Source: Eumeta japonica (Eukaryota; Arthropoda; Insecta; Lepidoptera; Psychidae). From it: a stretch of DNA of 64,000 nucleotides. Below are positions 34,490 to 46,104 of the stretch, piece after piece. The translations under genes were made by a program, and so were the position numbers. The number at the start of each line of letters is the position of its first letter. Positions within the stretch are counted from its first letter, which is position 1. Under the pieces are notes generated by a model. It ran no database searches. It worked only from the letters and a program-made list of their open reading frames with translations, and was not told where the DNA came from. The stretch is from NCBI GenBank assembly GCA_005406025.1, contig BGZK01000010.1, positions 186,001-250,000 of the forward strand, given 5' to 3'.

Positions 34490-35436
34490 TATGCCTCATA
34501 TGTGTGTGTGTGTCAAGTATGTATGTATATATAGGAAAGTATGAATGTTTACATAATACGTATCTTTAGACGATCTCGCACGGAACCTCAAATGGTTAAT
34601 CCAGCACATTCTACAGGGCATAGTTGAGTTCGTCGCGATCATACGCCTCTGATGGGCTGTTTATTTGGCGAAAACCAATTCAGTGTTGTCGTAAAATATT
34701 ACTGTCTAAAGAAAAATACAATTCACTGGCGCATTAGGTACGATAGGTGTCAAATTTAAAAGTTCTAGAAGACTATTTTGAAAACACCTAAAACAGGATG
34801 CCAGTATAATACGTTGAGCATTACTTTTATAGAACAAAGCTTTTGCAATAATTGTATTTTCTTTAGCTTATCGACTAAGTTTGCTTTTAAGCAATGTGCA
34901 GACTTAGGCCGCTTTTAATATCCATAAGCATTTTGTTGTATAAATGTAATTTCACCCGACTGCGAGAAAGTTTAAAGTACTATAAATTTAGCTATCGATG
35001 TCCTTAAATCAAAGAAAATATTATATTAATGTGAGACGCAGGGTATTGTAAAATCATAATATAAAAAAATAATAGTTACATAACTGGCAATAAACAAAAA
35101 AAAACATAAAAACGTTTTTAAAAACTTGTCTATTGAATCATGTTCAAAATCAATGAGAGAAACAAAAATTAAAGAATGTTTTAGCCCCGTTTAAGAAGTA
35201 TGTAGAGTTGACGGTTTCATAATTATGATAAAATTAAATCTAAGTTGACACTTGACTGACCATGTTGGTCATTGATATGAAGGAACAAGATAAAAATTAA
35301 AATTGGTAAAAACAGAACTTGACTACCTAAAGAACAAACCAAAAGGTAAGAAAGAAGAGACGAATCGTGATGCTAATGAATGCCCAAGTATACTAAATTC
35401 TTAAGTCATAAATGGTCTTTAGTTTGTATATAAATT
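34490..35436. other. Unassigned AT-rich interval
   Basis: A short TG-rich stretch lies at 34501-34530. No gene or element was recognised. Confidence 0.45.
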
Positions 35437-35625
35437 ACTAGGTGTCCCGCCCGCTTCGCTGGGTAATTTTTATTTATAAATAAAATGGAGAAGGGTTTAC
35501 GGAATTCAAAAAATGAGTAGCCTATAACCATCTACAAATCATCCCGCATCGAATGGTCCCAGTCCCATGTCTATACGTTTAGTAGTTTTTACGTGATTGG
35601 CGAACAAAGACAACCTATTTTCATT
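35437..35625 (+). repeat. Repeat family B head region
   Basis: ACTAGGTGTCCCGCCCGCTT at 35439 is the family head. GAGTAGCCTATAACCATCTAC and a worn GTTTAGTAGTTTTTACGTGA tail follow. Confidence 0.6.
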
Positions 35626-35799
35626 ATATATGTATGGATAGATAAAGTGCAATACATCACTGTCATTGCTGGATACACAGGACTTAGGACCAAGGCGACT
35701 ACTTTTGTTTACAAGAAGCTTTAAGCTCATCCCTTTCAATGTTTGTCTGTATATATATAGAAATGCTTTATCGTATCAGGTTCACTTAATTACTACTCT

Positions 35800-36073
35800 G
35801 TAGAGATATACCTACCCTTAATCGTTTTATTTCAGAGTGAGAACTTCTTTTACGGTGTCCTTTTAAACGGACTTTTAACAAAATATAAATTTTAAAATTA
35901 ATTTTGCGTTCCACGCTCTTTTTGTAATTGTTTTTAGCTTTAACAAACGTCATTAAACGGACAAAATTAATTTTTAAAATGAACTTTTGTTAAAAGTCAG
36001 TTCAAAGGGAGACGGTGGAAAAGGACCTTAAACTTTACCTCTCAACGCTGAGTAAGGGAGTGTTCATCTCTGT
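35800..36073. mobile_element. Foldback-type MITE, about 275 bp
   Basis: The two halves are imperfect reverse complements over about 105 bp each. Matching blocks include AGAGAT..AC..CCCTTA outermost, CCTTTT/GTCTCC, ACTTTTAACAAAA, and AAAATTAATTTT innermost (35895 and 35963). The loop is about 35908-35962. No coding capacity. Target duplications are not clear. Confidence 0.7.
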
Positions 36074-36179
36074 CATAATCTGACCTTTTTAAGTGCTCGC
36101 CAAGACATATACCGAGTGGCTAACTTTGGTCTGATCAAAACTTATCAGTTAATTTTTTCCTGATCAGTATTCTAAATCT

Positions 36180-36560
36180 TTCGATGCGAATGCAATGGCA
36201 CTGACCACTGCGCACGCGCGTCTATAGCACTACGATTTTCACTAATATAACTATCGACCGGCCGGAACGATGACACACAAAAAGACGCGGCACGCACCCC
36301 ACGCGTGACTTTTAATCAGGGCGCGGGGGTGTGAAAGCCAAATAATAAGGGAACACGCACAAACAACAATTTTCCCATATCGATAATGTTAAAGAGAAAA
36401 AAATGTGGTATAATAAAAAAAAAAACAGGAATTTAATCACGGAAGTTATTTGTGTTTCCGACGCAGCCGCTGTGTGTGATGTGCCTAGGGTAGGTTGTTT
36501 GTTTAGATTGTGTGGTGTGTGGTGGCGATGATGAGCTCTGCGAATTGATATCTATGGTGT
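36180..36560. other. GC-rich, CpG-bearing non-coding block
   Basis: It contains TGCGCACGCGCGTC, GGCGCGGGGGTGTG and a GT-rich part (GTGTGGTGTGTGGTGGCG). TTTTAATCAGG and ATCGATAATG words could bind homeodomain or GATA factors. No coding signature. Candidate regulatory DNA only. Confidence 0.35.
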
Positions 36561-37029
36561 AGTCTGTTTTGTACCGAAATTGGTGAAGTAGAGTGGTAAT
36601 TAATATAACAAGTTACAAGCTAGCACTTAGAGCAACTTTTAGGAGTAACTATAAATAACTTTGCGTCTTAATTCTGGTATCACAGGTTATATTTGGAAAT
36701 TCAATTTATGCAAGAGAAAGAATATAAGTTTTTGAAACAAGAAATCTTCAATAGTAAAATAGAATAAACTGTGCTTACATATTAAACGACCACATAAATC
36801 CCCCAACTCATTTATGGGGTTTTATGTACGCACGTATTTGCATTTATTATACCATATAAAAGTACTTTAATAAAATACCCAATAACGAAAATATGTTCAT
36901 ATAGTATATTTAATGCTTTATATTTAATACAATATGTTTTATATTTAGTGCAACGTAACAATAGTTAGCATGAGTGCATCAATTGTACTAGCCAGCCAAA
37001 GTACAAGGAGGTCATTATTCCGGTACACT

Positions 37030-37215
37030 ATACCGTAGGGATGTTTACCGCGTCGAACGACATTGCCCGCGAATGGTCGCTGTCGCAGCCGGCGTCGGCT
37101 GAACGCAGCGTGCGAATACGCCTTAGCTGTGCGACCCACCAGAGAGTAAGTGATCACTGCCGCCCATGGACTTCCGTTACCCCAGGGGAGTCACTAGTGC
37201 GTTGCCAGCAACTTC
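37030..37215 (+). repeat. CpG-rich block followed by family D head
   Basis: The block with GTCGCAGCCGGCGTCGGCTG precedes GTAAGTGATCACTGCCGCCC, the family D start module. It ends near the GTTGCCAGCAACTTC inverted repeat. Frames open on both strands reflect low stop density in GC-rich DNA. Confidence 0.5.
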
Positions 37216-37219
37216 TATA

Positions 37220-38020
37220 TAGGAAAAAGTGTACTGTTTTTATGAATACATTGTAATAAGTCATTGTCTTTTGTCCTTGTCCATTGTCCTTTGTCATAAG
37301 TCATTGTAAATAACACTCATTTTTACCGTAGGTACATAGCAGAAAATGGCATTTGAAGTGTGCCTAAGGTGATCGCCAGCCAGCACTCCCACAGTTTACA
37401 CAATAGATCATGTAAAAAGATGCTACATCTTTTTACAAAGACAACAGCTTGAGTTGGTTGATTCGAAACGGTCGACTTTGGATGCGGTCTAGAAGTAAAA
37501 GTTGATATTGCGGTACTCCAGCCCCGAGGTGGCAACAGCGCTTCAGATGTGTTCAGATTTACAAGGTTAAGGGTGATGTTCAGCTTGAAGTACCAACTGT
37601 CATGCTTTATCAAAAACATCGAGCTACTTACAGTCTACTTCACACAGCGGCAAAGATTCGTGCGTTGCAATGTCATGACGTTAAAAATGGGACTACAGAG
37701 AGTTACTTATGATGGATAGATAGAATTAAAATAAACAGCTACTTTTGACTTAGGGCAGACACTATAAACGCATATAACAGAACACATATAATTATATTTT
37801 GGAGTTTGCTCCTTAAGAATCGATTTTCATATAAGGCGCCCGGTATGAGAAAAATTTGAGGAGTAAAATCTACTGATGAATCCGCGTTACGTTTTTGGTG
37901 CGCAGCTTATTGGCGCACCTTTCACTTTTCAATCGCGTGTATGTGTGTACTAGATACTTGTCTGTATACTTGTGTGTAGCCAACGCAGCGAGGCAGCTGA
38001 CGCATATATTGTGTGTATAC
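37220..38020. other. Unassigned interval
   Basis: A direct repeat of CATTGTCTTTTGTCCTTGTC / CATTGTCCTTTGTCATAAGT lies at 37262-37308. A 98-codon minus frame (37323-37619) is unrecognised. Confidence 0.4.
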
Positions 38021-38266
38021 CTATATATTATATAAAAGTATAATGTTCAACGTTTACAAACGATATATATACATAGTGTATCAGTTATACAATTCTAATA
38101 CGGATCGTCACCACTGTTTTGTTTGTGTTTTAAAGTGTTCTTTTACAATGTAAATATTTATTATTAACATTTGATTTATTACTATAATTATTAATAATTA
38201 CTATTATTATCGTGAATTTTTATATGCATTATTATAATATTTGGTGAAGTGCAATTGATATAAACT

Positions 38267-38741
38267 ATGCAAGAAAGTCGTGTAGATAATAATGCTGGAA
38301 TATCAAATGAACACGTGGTTGCTCGGTAGGTTATAATTTTTCAAGGTTATTATAATAATTTATTTAATGATTAATTTTTCTTAAATTTTTAGTCAAAACG
38401 AAATTTTTCAGTTAAATAAACTCTTTTTGCGTATGTTTAGACAATGGTACTTAAGGAGTAAACTCCAGTCGTGCGTTGGAGCTGACACACATTTTTTTTC
38501 TTTATCTATTTGTTTTGTGGGCAATATCAAGCTATTCAATAATAAGTATCTGACCTTGGTCCGATGGCCTGGGTCATGTCGTACGTCGAAACTATGTTTA
38601 CCCTTCATCATAACCGTCAAACCCCTAATGTGCACCATTCTAAAATGCAATATTTCACGTCCACGCCCAAGCACTTTGACCAAATTCGACGAATGCATAA
38701 CGAAAATAGAAATTAAAAAAAAACCGCAGCACGCGCATTAA
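38267..38741 (+). CDS. Candidate two-exon small gene, product unknown
   Basis: Exon 1 (38267-38325) starts at an ATG with an in-frame TAA just upstream and encodes a hydrophilic MQESRVDNNAGISNEHVVA. It ends at a GTAGGT donor. A 67-bp intron ends with a pyrimidine-rich tract and TTTTTAG. Exon 2 (38393-38741) continues in frame for 115 more codons through FQLNKLFLRMFRQWYLRSK and KCNISRPRPSTLTKFDE to a TAA. The total is 135 residues. A TATAAAA lies at 38031-38037. I recognise no domain, and exon 2 composition is only weakly protein-like. It may be chance or a transposon ORF. Confidence 0.25.
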
Positions 38742-38781
38742 TCCAATCAACACAAAACATTTCTAATGACAGTCAATCGGT

Positions 38782-38814
38782 GCCGCCATTTTGGCGCGTG
38801 GCGGTCACGTGGCC
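38782..38814. promoter_or_regulatory. YY1/Pho + E2F + E-box cluster
   Basis: Within 33 bp lie GCCGCCATTTTGG (YY1/Pho-type core GCCAT), TTTTGGCGC (E2F-type) and GTCACGTGGCC (CACGTG E-box). These are real matches to well-known consensus sites and resemble a TATA-less housekeeping promoter. No transcript start or nearby intact gene is confirmed. Confidence 0.4.
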
Positions 38815-39179
38815 GGCTAATGGCTGCGTATTGTTTCCAAGAATTATTGTTGCTTTAAATTTTCGCAAACGATGTCAATGCGTTTCGAACCTTTGGTATT
38901 GGAAACAAGGAACATTTTAGATTATATCATTTATATGACAAGAGGGATACGTAATGGGTGTGTTGGATGAGCGAAGGAATTTAGGTTTTATGACCTTTCC
39001 TCAGTCCCAGCGTAGCTTTAGAAGAATAGATCATTCTCTGAACAGACATTAGTCTTCACTTGAAGGGCAATTCGTTTTTTTTTTAATTCTTTCCTTATAA
39101 TGCTTATTCATTGAGCATAAGCCAAGATACACCTACGTAGATATAATAATTGTTTGTGTGAACAAGTATTTTGCACAAT

Positions 39180-39520
39180 GTATCTCACACGTAAACCGGC
39201 CGACACCGTCATCGAATGAGCGTACAAACAGATGTCAGTTACTATTAAATATCAGGAATCGATTTCGAAATTTCAAGGTGGGAGGTATTTTAGGCTTCTG
39301 GTCCTCTCCGAAATACTTTTCAAACATCCAAAATGTGCTGCGGTATATTTTGTGCTAGCAGGTACGGCGTCTAAAGCACCCCGTTGTACCAGTATCATCA
39401 CCGTCGCGCCTGCCTCTGGGGCGCCGGCGCCGTCCACGCGCGGTGCCGCGGGCGCCGGCAATACGGCAATACGCTTCCGCAATACGGCGCACTTCCGCCG
39501 CCTTCCGATTGCGGCTTTTT
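39180..39520. other. GC/CpG-rich island
   Basis: It contains GGGGCGCCGGCGCCGTCC, GCGGTGCCGCGGGCGCC and a short GCAATACGG/CAATACGC repeat. Frames are open on both strands, but no protein is recognised. Confidence 0.4.
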
Positions 39521-39529
39521 AATATGTTT

Positions 39530-41385
39530 TTTGTATAAATTGATTTATCGCTAACGCTTCCGGAAGCCGGAACATTATGGGGATGAACGCACATTATTTT
39601 CCGGGTTTCGTTGCGAGTAACGGATATGCGATCGTGGGGTCCGATTCTTAAGGTGATATATTGGTATCTACAATATTTTTAACAATTATACAATTTAAAT
39701 TCACGTTTACTTATTTATTTTTTCAATGCTTATGAACATGAAATTTTAACATTTCTCAATTACTTCAATAACCTGACATAGTTTATTAAAAACAAAACTA
39801 AGAAATTATGGATTTGAAAATACTTATCAACAATATTTCACTTTTAAATAGGACCATAAAACGAAATAAGAAATTCAACTTATTTTTATAATATCTTTGT
39901 TTAGTGTTGTCCCCTTAAAAACGCTCGTAAACTTCAATTTTTTATCGCATAAACAATTACAAATTTCTACTTCGCTAAATTCACTGAGAACCTTTCACAA
40001 TCCACATAAGAATAATTATAGATATTTTTCGGTCAGGAATCTATTGCAATAAGCCAATAAGCAAATTGACTTAATGTTAAGTACCCACAAAATCCCATAA
40101 GTAATACGCAAAAAAAAAAATAATACATAAATCTCCTAATATGCGTTAACAAGGATTGCTCATATTGTGGTGCCGGGAATTGAATTTTGGACGTTGCAGT
40201 GGGGGAATAACATGCGGTGTACCACATTTGGATGGCATTATGCTGAAAGGGGAAATTTCGTTTTTAATTTAAGCTTAGTACAAAATTTAAACATCTACTA
40301 TTACTTAAATTAATATTTAAAAACATCGGTTAGTTGTAAATTCCGTTCCTAATAATGAATTTATTAATATATTTGTAATTGACATTTGAAAATAAAATTG
40401 GATTATTTGACTTGTCCTATATTCTCCAAGAACATGTTTACTTAGTAGTTGCTATAATTTGTAATTTTTACATTGTGTTTTTGATTTCCGACAATTTCAT
40501 TTTAATATAATGTTTGGTTATTTTTTGTTATAAAACGAGTAACGTATATTTATTATTATAATTACATTTATTAGTATTATTATATTTTATAAAAAAGTAT
40601 GACGACTCATTGTAATTTGCAAAACAATGTCAATCAAGCTGTGCTGGTTAAAAAAACACTGTATATTGTTACAATTCTCGTAAGAAATAAATATTAAATA
40701 CACGGTTTGTTCGATACTTTACCTTTTTAGTAGTAATTAGGACCAGCACTGTTTTACACCGAAACGGAAAAGTTGAAAAAAAAATTAAATTAAGCTATCA
40801 ATAGTATTGATAAGCTTCAATATTTAATCAATCTGTAAATAGGTTTTTGTTGTATAGGACAATGTATATAGGTTTAGTCATATTAAACCTATAATCAATG
40901 AATGATAAATGTAGTTGCATATAATATATTGTAATATTTGGATATAATGTAATATTTGAAGATTTATTTGGTCGTCTACATATTGTGATCTTCGAATGGT
41001 TCAATTTCGAATAGAGCGGTTCAATAATCAATCGAAGTTAAAATTACAAAGTTCATGAATGTTTCATACGCTGGAAGCGACGGCGGCCCGCGCTCGCGCA
41101 GGAAAAACTATGCATTAGGGAAATTGGTTGTAACCGAGTTGGGCGTACTTAGGGCCAGGGATGGACTGTGTGCATAACTGTGATCTATGTTGCCCTACTA
41201 AGCAATTTGGCTTAGCATGCGTAAGCGGGTTGATAAGTTTTTGTTGCAGAAAATTTGTTGCATAGAATGAAACATTAAATATTAATTTAAAATCTTCATT
41301 CTATCAAAAATTGAATTCTTAAAAATAAGGAAGTATAAATATGTTTTAAATTAAAATAAATGTGTTTTTTCAGTGGTAGAGTCCT
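39530..41385. other. Unassigned AT-rich interval
   Basis: No coding signature. A GTGGTGCCGGGAATTGAA piece near 40167 resembles the 3' end of a tRNA-derived SINE. A small CpG-rich spot lies at 41080-41105. Confidence 0.4.
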
Positions 41386-41394
41386 GTTGGAGCT

Positions 41395-41725
41395 AATTTG
41401 GCTGCAACACAAAAAAGACTGGATCGACTGGAGAAAAACCATACCCTCACAAAATACAGACGTGAAGTAACAACACTCGCTGTTGCTTCTTGTCCAGTGA
41501 GTGAGAGTATCGGTGGCCTATTCACTTTCCATTACACCGTTCCCCTCTCCATCACCCCACTTTACCCTCCATCAGTCCATTCTTCCCTTCATCATATACC
41601 ACTTCTTACTTATGATGGTGACATCGCACTGACTCATTTGAAGTTGCGAGTGCTCATGAGCGGCAGTGACCACCTACATCCCGGCGATTCTAATGCTCGT
41701 TTGCCTTTTGCAAAAAAAACTAATT
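41395..41725 (-). repeat. Repeat family D copy, most complete, reversed
   Basis: Reading the minus strand, GTAGGTGGTCACTGCCGCTC is followed by ACTCTCACTCACTGGACAAG, AACAGCGAGTGTTGTTACTT and CACGTCTGTATTTTGTGAGG. This matches the order at 5.76 and 17.32 kb. The 121-codon plus frame (41398-41763) is antisense to the repeat and spurious. Confidence 0.7.
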
Positions 41726-41769
41726 ACAATATCAACTTATTCATAATAATTCTTAACGCATAAGTTAAC

Positions 41770-42135
41770 TATGATTTTTTTTTAATATTTCGCAATCATA
41801 TTAATACATATAATCACAATGTAACAAGTAATTGACATTTATTTTTCCATAAATTAATATGAAACAGGATTTATTAGGAAACACGCGTACTTACTCTGTG
41901 AAATTCATAAACTTGATAATTTCGACTTCTATCATTAAAGCAAGGAATTGAGGAATATTTAACCGTGTAAATGTACGATGACAAAAATCCGGTATCGACA
42001 CCGAGATAGCACTATATATGTGGAGGTGGCAGTGTGTTGCGCTAAGGGTTAATGATATGTGCGTCGTTTCTAATTTATAACTATAGTCTCATCTTCACAT
42101 CTCACTTATAGTCACTTGAAAACATTTAATAGGGA
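41770..42135. other. Unassigned interval
   Basis: AT-rich with no recognised features. Confidence 0.45.
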
Positions 42136-42139
42136 GGTT

Positions 42140-42335
42140 GATATCAACTGTTCACATGCCCCTCCATCAATTAGCTATCGGCCACTGGTGTCGGAATGTA
42201 GTTCACGCCACCTCATACTCTAGGCAAAGCATGTATTCATATATAACTTGTAGAAAATGTACGTAGTCTGATGGTAAGTAAACTGTGGTGACTACTTGTA
42301 TCACAGTAAATATCGTAGTAGCCGAGTGTCTAAAA
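42140..42335 (+). repeat. Probable SINE-like fragment
   Basis: ACGTAGTCTGATGGTAAGTA then GTGGTGACTACTTGTATCAC resembles a dispersed lepidopteran repeat that I recall. Ends were not defined. Confidence 0.3.
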
Positions 42336-42339
42336 AAAA

Positions 42340-43450
42340 GGATTTGAAATTAAAAATTTCTCTTCATTAAAATATCAAAATCCGTCCCCGGCCAAAGTAC
42401 AGGATGGGGCAGAATATGCGGATTATAAATGCAACGCCGCGTACAGGATTACGTAACACCCTGTGTTAATGTAGTTCTGTTTTCTTTGCGTCTTAACGTC
42501 TCTAAGCCCACCCTCTGTCGAATATGTTCACGACTCGAATCTGTGGGGTGACCGGCTCACGTTAGCCTAGTGTAGTTTTGTTACAGCGAAAAAGGATAAT
42601 CAACGATACTGATAAATATTCTACTGTCCATTTACATATTGTTTATTTATATTATAGGCTATGAATGAACGCAAAAAGCGTAATAAATACGTATTTTATA
42701 ATAAAGTTAATTTATAACCGAAACACGTCGGTGGAGAAACAATATTCCTTCAAAAAAATTAATATTTCTTAAAATATTTCCCTCTTCTTTTTGGTATTAC
42801 GTGTTATTAAAGCAAGTTATAGTAGTAGATATGTATTTCATTTCTTTTTGTTTTAGAAAAAAATATATTAAACATACTTATCATACCAACAATTATTTTT
42901 TAAATATTATGAGCTTATTTTTTCGAGAATAATTTTCAGACTGTGATTTTATTGTCTAACTATGAATACATGGACTTTTCTACGGGTGTGACATATACAT
43001 CGGTTAAGCTTTACATATCTCTGATTGGCTTATACCGTTGAAATGTTACATTTTGAAATGCTTTTGGAAATATTTGTGATGTAAATATTTGCTGATTAAC
43101 AACTAGTAACTGGGCAATCGAGCTTTGCTTCTCGTCTTTCCAGTTCGTTGTGGGAATATGATAACTTTCTACGGGATAGGTTGCTTATGGTTATTTTGGA
43201 TAGTAATTATTTAAATACGTACAAAAAATACATATCCTACATAATATGTAAAGATTACAAACTAATTGCTCTTAAGTTAACAAAGTAATAACAAGTGAAA
43301 TATTAAAAAATCGTGAGATATCAAAATAAAATATTTACATCGTTGGACTCGTATCTGAGATACTAATACGTAAAATTATACATATAAAAGAATCATTGAA
43401 TTAAAATAATAAGACTTCAATTTTAAGAAGAAGAGACTAGACTATCATAT
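42340..43450. other. Unassigned interval
   Basis: It includes a moderately GC-rich piece at 42385-42560. No gene was recognised. Confidence 0.45.
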
Positions 43451-43455
43451 AATAT

Positions 43456-43790
43456 TATACTAGCTTTTGCCCGCGGCTCCGCCCGCGTCGACATCAAATC
43501 TTTCATCATTTATATCGACCGATCACTCTGTTAACTCTGATCCCGATATTGTCCTCGCTTTAGATTTAAGTTCTGGCACGCTTTTGATTAATTCCGGTAA
43601 CGAGCTAGATTCCTTTTCTTTTCAACATACAGATAATTCCGACGCGGCTCCGGTCGCGTCAACGAACAACTAATTCTTTCATCTTTTTATATCAATCGAT
43701 AACGTTATAAACCATTATCGCGTTCACGATTCCGTACCAGACGACCCGTGCGCCGCGCCGCAAACTCGCATGCGTCTCCAATGAGACCGT
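43456..43790 (+). repeat. Repeat family A, two tandem heads
   Basis: The first unit starts ACTAGCTTTTGCCCGCGGC, then CGCGTCGACATC, TTTCATCATTTATATCGACC and TGATCCCGATATTGTCC. About 180 bp later a second GCGGCTCCGGTCGCGTCAAC is followed by TTCTTTCATCTTTTTATATC and CATTATCGCGTTCACGATTCC. These repeat the same module order. The second unit matches the sequence at the window start. Confidence 0.65.
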
Positions 43791-43954
43791 GACCTATACT
43801 TTTTTGGTTACTACTCCTCCATTATACGACTTATAGCAATAAAATTTTAGCAGAATTTTTTTTCTAGATTGATGTGTTTATATAAGTATAAACTGAATCT
43901 GAATAAAATTAACTCTATTAACATAACTGACAGCTAAGCATGCAGATACTCGAA

Positions 43955-44125
43955 AAAGCAAACTATATTTGTATTGGGGCAACGCCCACTGAAGAAAAAA
44001 TTCAAGTAGCCTATCCAGTATCTTGTACATCTAAATATTTATCTACTAAGTTTTATAAGATTCAGGTAATTCGTTTAAGAGTTATGGAGGAACATACAGA
44101 CATACTCACATACAGAAGAAAATTA
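43955..44125 (+). repeat. Repeat family B tail
   Basis: AAGTAGCCTATCCAGTATCT is followed by a worn ATTCAGGTAATTCGTTTAAG / ACATACAGACATACTC tail. Confidence 0.5.
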
Positions 44126-44389
44126 TAAAAATCGTCAATTTACTATCAGTATCATGTATAGAGCCTATAAACACGATATCTCTGAAAACAAAGTAACTTA
44201 CTCCATGACCAACCCTTTACAGATTTATTATTAGTATTGACAAGCGAATATTTACCTATATTAAGAATATAAGTAACTGATACGAAACCAGTAGCGCGAA
44301 ACATTTAAGAAGTTTCTGAGATTTTTTAAGAATTCAAAGGAATGTTCAGCCTTAAAATCATTGTGCAAAGTAAGCAACAATTACGACAC

Positions 44390-44540
44390 CCAACACCTGG
44401 CCCGGCGAGTCCCGGCGGTCGCGTCTACATTTCCTAAGACAAGAAAATCCAATCTGTTCCGAGTCGCTTCACAGAGACAATGACTCGTCGTGTGGCCCTT
44501 CTGCCACCCGACGTCGACAATGCAGAAAGCGGACTACGTG
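44390..44540. other. GC-rich patch
   Basis: It contains CCTGGCCCGGCGAGTCCCGG and TGACTCGTCGTGTGGCCC, and lies immediately beside the MITE. Function unknown. Confidence 0.35.
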
Positions 44541-44557
44541 TATGGTTATATTTGACG

Positions 44558-44805
44558 AGCCTGGAACTAAAGTGGTCCATTTAACATTAACATTTTTACC
44601 AAAATCTACTTTTATGCATATTCCAACTTAAAAATATAAACTCTGTTAATGCAAAAGTGGCCTATGTTACATTTCTGCAAGGATGATATCTGCCATAAAA
44701 ATGCATATAATTAATTTCATATAAATTTATAAACCCACAGTAAAGAAACGCGTTGCTTCTGTTTTCTTTTTAATAATGTGACATAGACCACTTTAGTTCC
44801 AGGCT
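44558..44805. mobile_element. 248-bp MITE with 20-bp perfect terminal inverted repeats
   Basis: The first 20 bases (AGCCTGGAACTAAAGTGGTC) and the last 20 (44786-44805) are exact reverse complements. Weaker pairing continues inward (ACATTA..TTTTTA). No coding capacity. I could not define a target duplication, so the superfamily is open. Confidence 0.85.
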
Positions 44806-44819
44806 AGTCATTTGTATAT

Positions 44820-45465
44820 ACTCGCAGCGTCGCAGCCAGGAATCCACTATAGGGGTACCTAGATCTGGACTAGAGACAATTTTATACTGCTATACAATAC
44901 CGGCTACAATACAATAAAAATACCCTTTTACTGCTCTATACCTATATTGTAGAGGTTGGTTAAAGCATTGGCAAGGCTAGCTTTCGACGAGGATTCAAAC
45001 TTGCAGCCCTTCTTAAATACGACCTTGTCCAACTGTTCAGCTCGTTAACGGCTGAATAGGAGTTTGCTAGCCGACTGATCCGGACGTTGGTCACGAATCG
45101 GAAGGTAGAGCAATCCCGATGCTGATCACGAACGACAGTCAGACAAAACCTTTTATCATTCCGTAACTATAAGAGTCTTTCAAGTCGTCGGCCTCGCACG
45201 CTTTCGCCGCGCCTACGCCAATGCAATGGTGGTTTGAAGTCTCCAATTCGCACTGTGCTACACCGAGAGACATGACATTCCAACTTTTTAAATAAAAAAA
45301 AATGATATAAGTTTTTGCCTCAGTTAGGTGCATTTTAAGTATATTTTAGGTGCGCATAATTCAAAATTAGGTAGCTGAAATAATTTATGGTATAATAAAA
45401 TTAAAAGATCCTCTTAACTTGGTAGACGTTTATATGTATTGATACATGTATATATGTATTACACC
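44820..45465. other. Unassigned, with a tRNA-like piece near 44950-45020
   Basis: GAGGATTCAAACTTGCAGCC resembles a T-arm region, but no cloverleaf can be drawn. No gene was recognised. Confidence 0.35.
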
Positions 45466-45554
45466 CTAATAATAAAAGGGTAAGAGTAAGGTATGAGAGG
45501 GCGGAGTAGAGCGAAAGCTGAAGTAGGAGGCAGTGTAAAATCATTGTATTTCCA

Positions 45555-45595
45555 ACCGGGAGGAGCCGCGGGCAAAAAGCTAGTTGTCAATAATA
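45555..45595 (-). repeat. Reversed family A/B head
   Basis: GGAGCCGCGGGCAAAAAGCTAG is the reverse complement of the CTAGCTTTTTGCCCGCGGC head. Confidence 0.55.
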
Positions 45596-46104
45596 ATAGT
45601 CAAGTCGCAGTAATCTCTTGAGTTCAAGTTAGTCACTCAAAACACGCGTAGAATCGAAAGATAATGACATCCCTCTCATGAGATTAATCCGATCCAATTT
45701 AACAATTTTATAGTCAAGATTGATTATGGACATGCAAATTCCTATTTAAATTATTCGAAGTAAAACCTTCGTTTTGAAAAAAAATGTCTCCAAGTAATTG
45801 AACAACCCTACGCCTAGTCTAATAGTTACCCACACATTTTATAAACTTCGGAGGATAGTTTGTAATTTTAATTATTATTTTTTTAATTAATTAATACTTT
45901 AATACACTCTAGTGAAATTTGATCAGGTGGTAATTCTTAGACACCCACTAGGCTTTAAAAAAAATTGAATTTCTGATAATTCTCTATTTCGAGAGGAAAA
46001 GGAGGTTTATTTTTGTATTAAACTCTTTTATGGAATGAGTTACGACTACGAAATTCGATATTTTCGAGTGCAGTGTATGAAATATTGTAGATATGAAATT
46101 CGGT

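Noticed and set aside
41398..41763. 121-codon plus-strand frame
   Set aside because: It lies antisense across a reversed copy of dispersed repeat family D, which also occurs elsewhere in the window.
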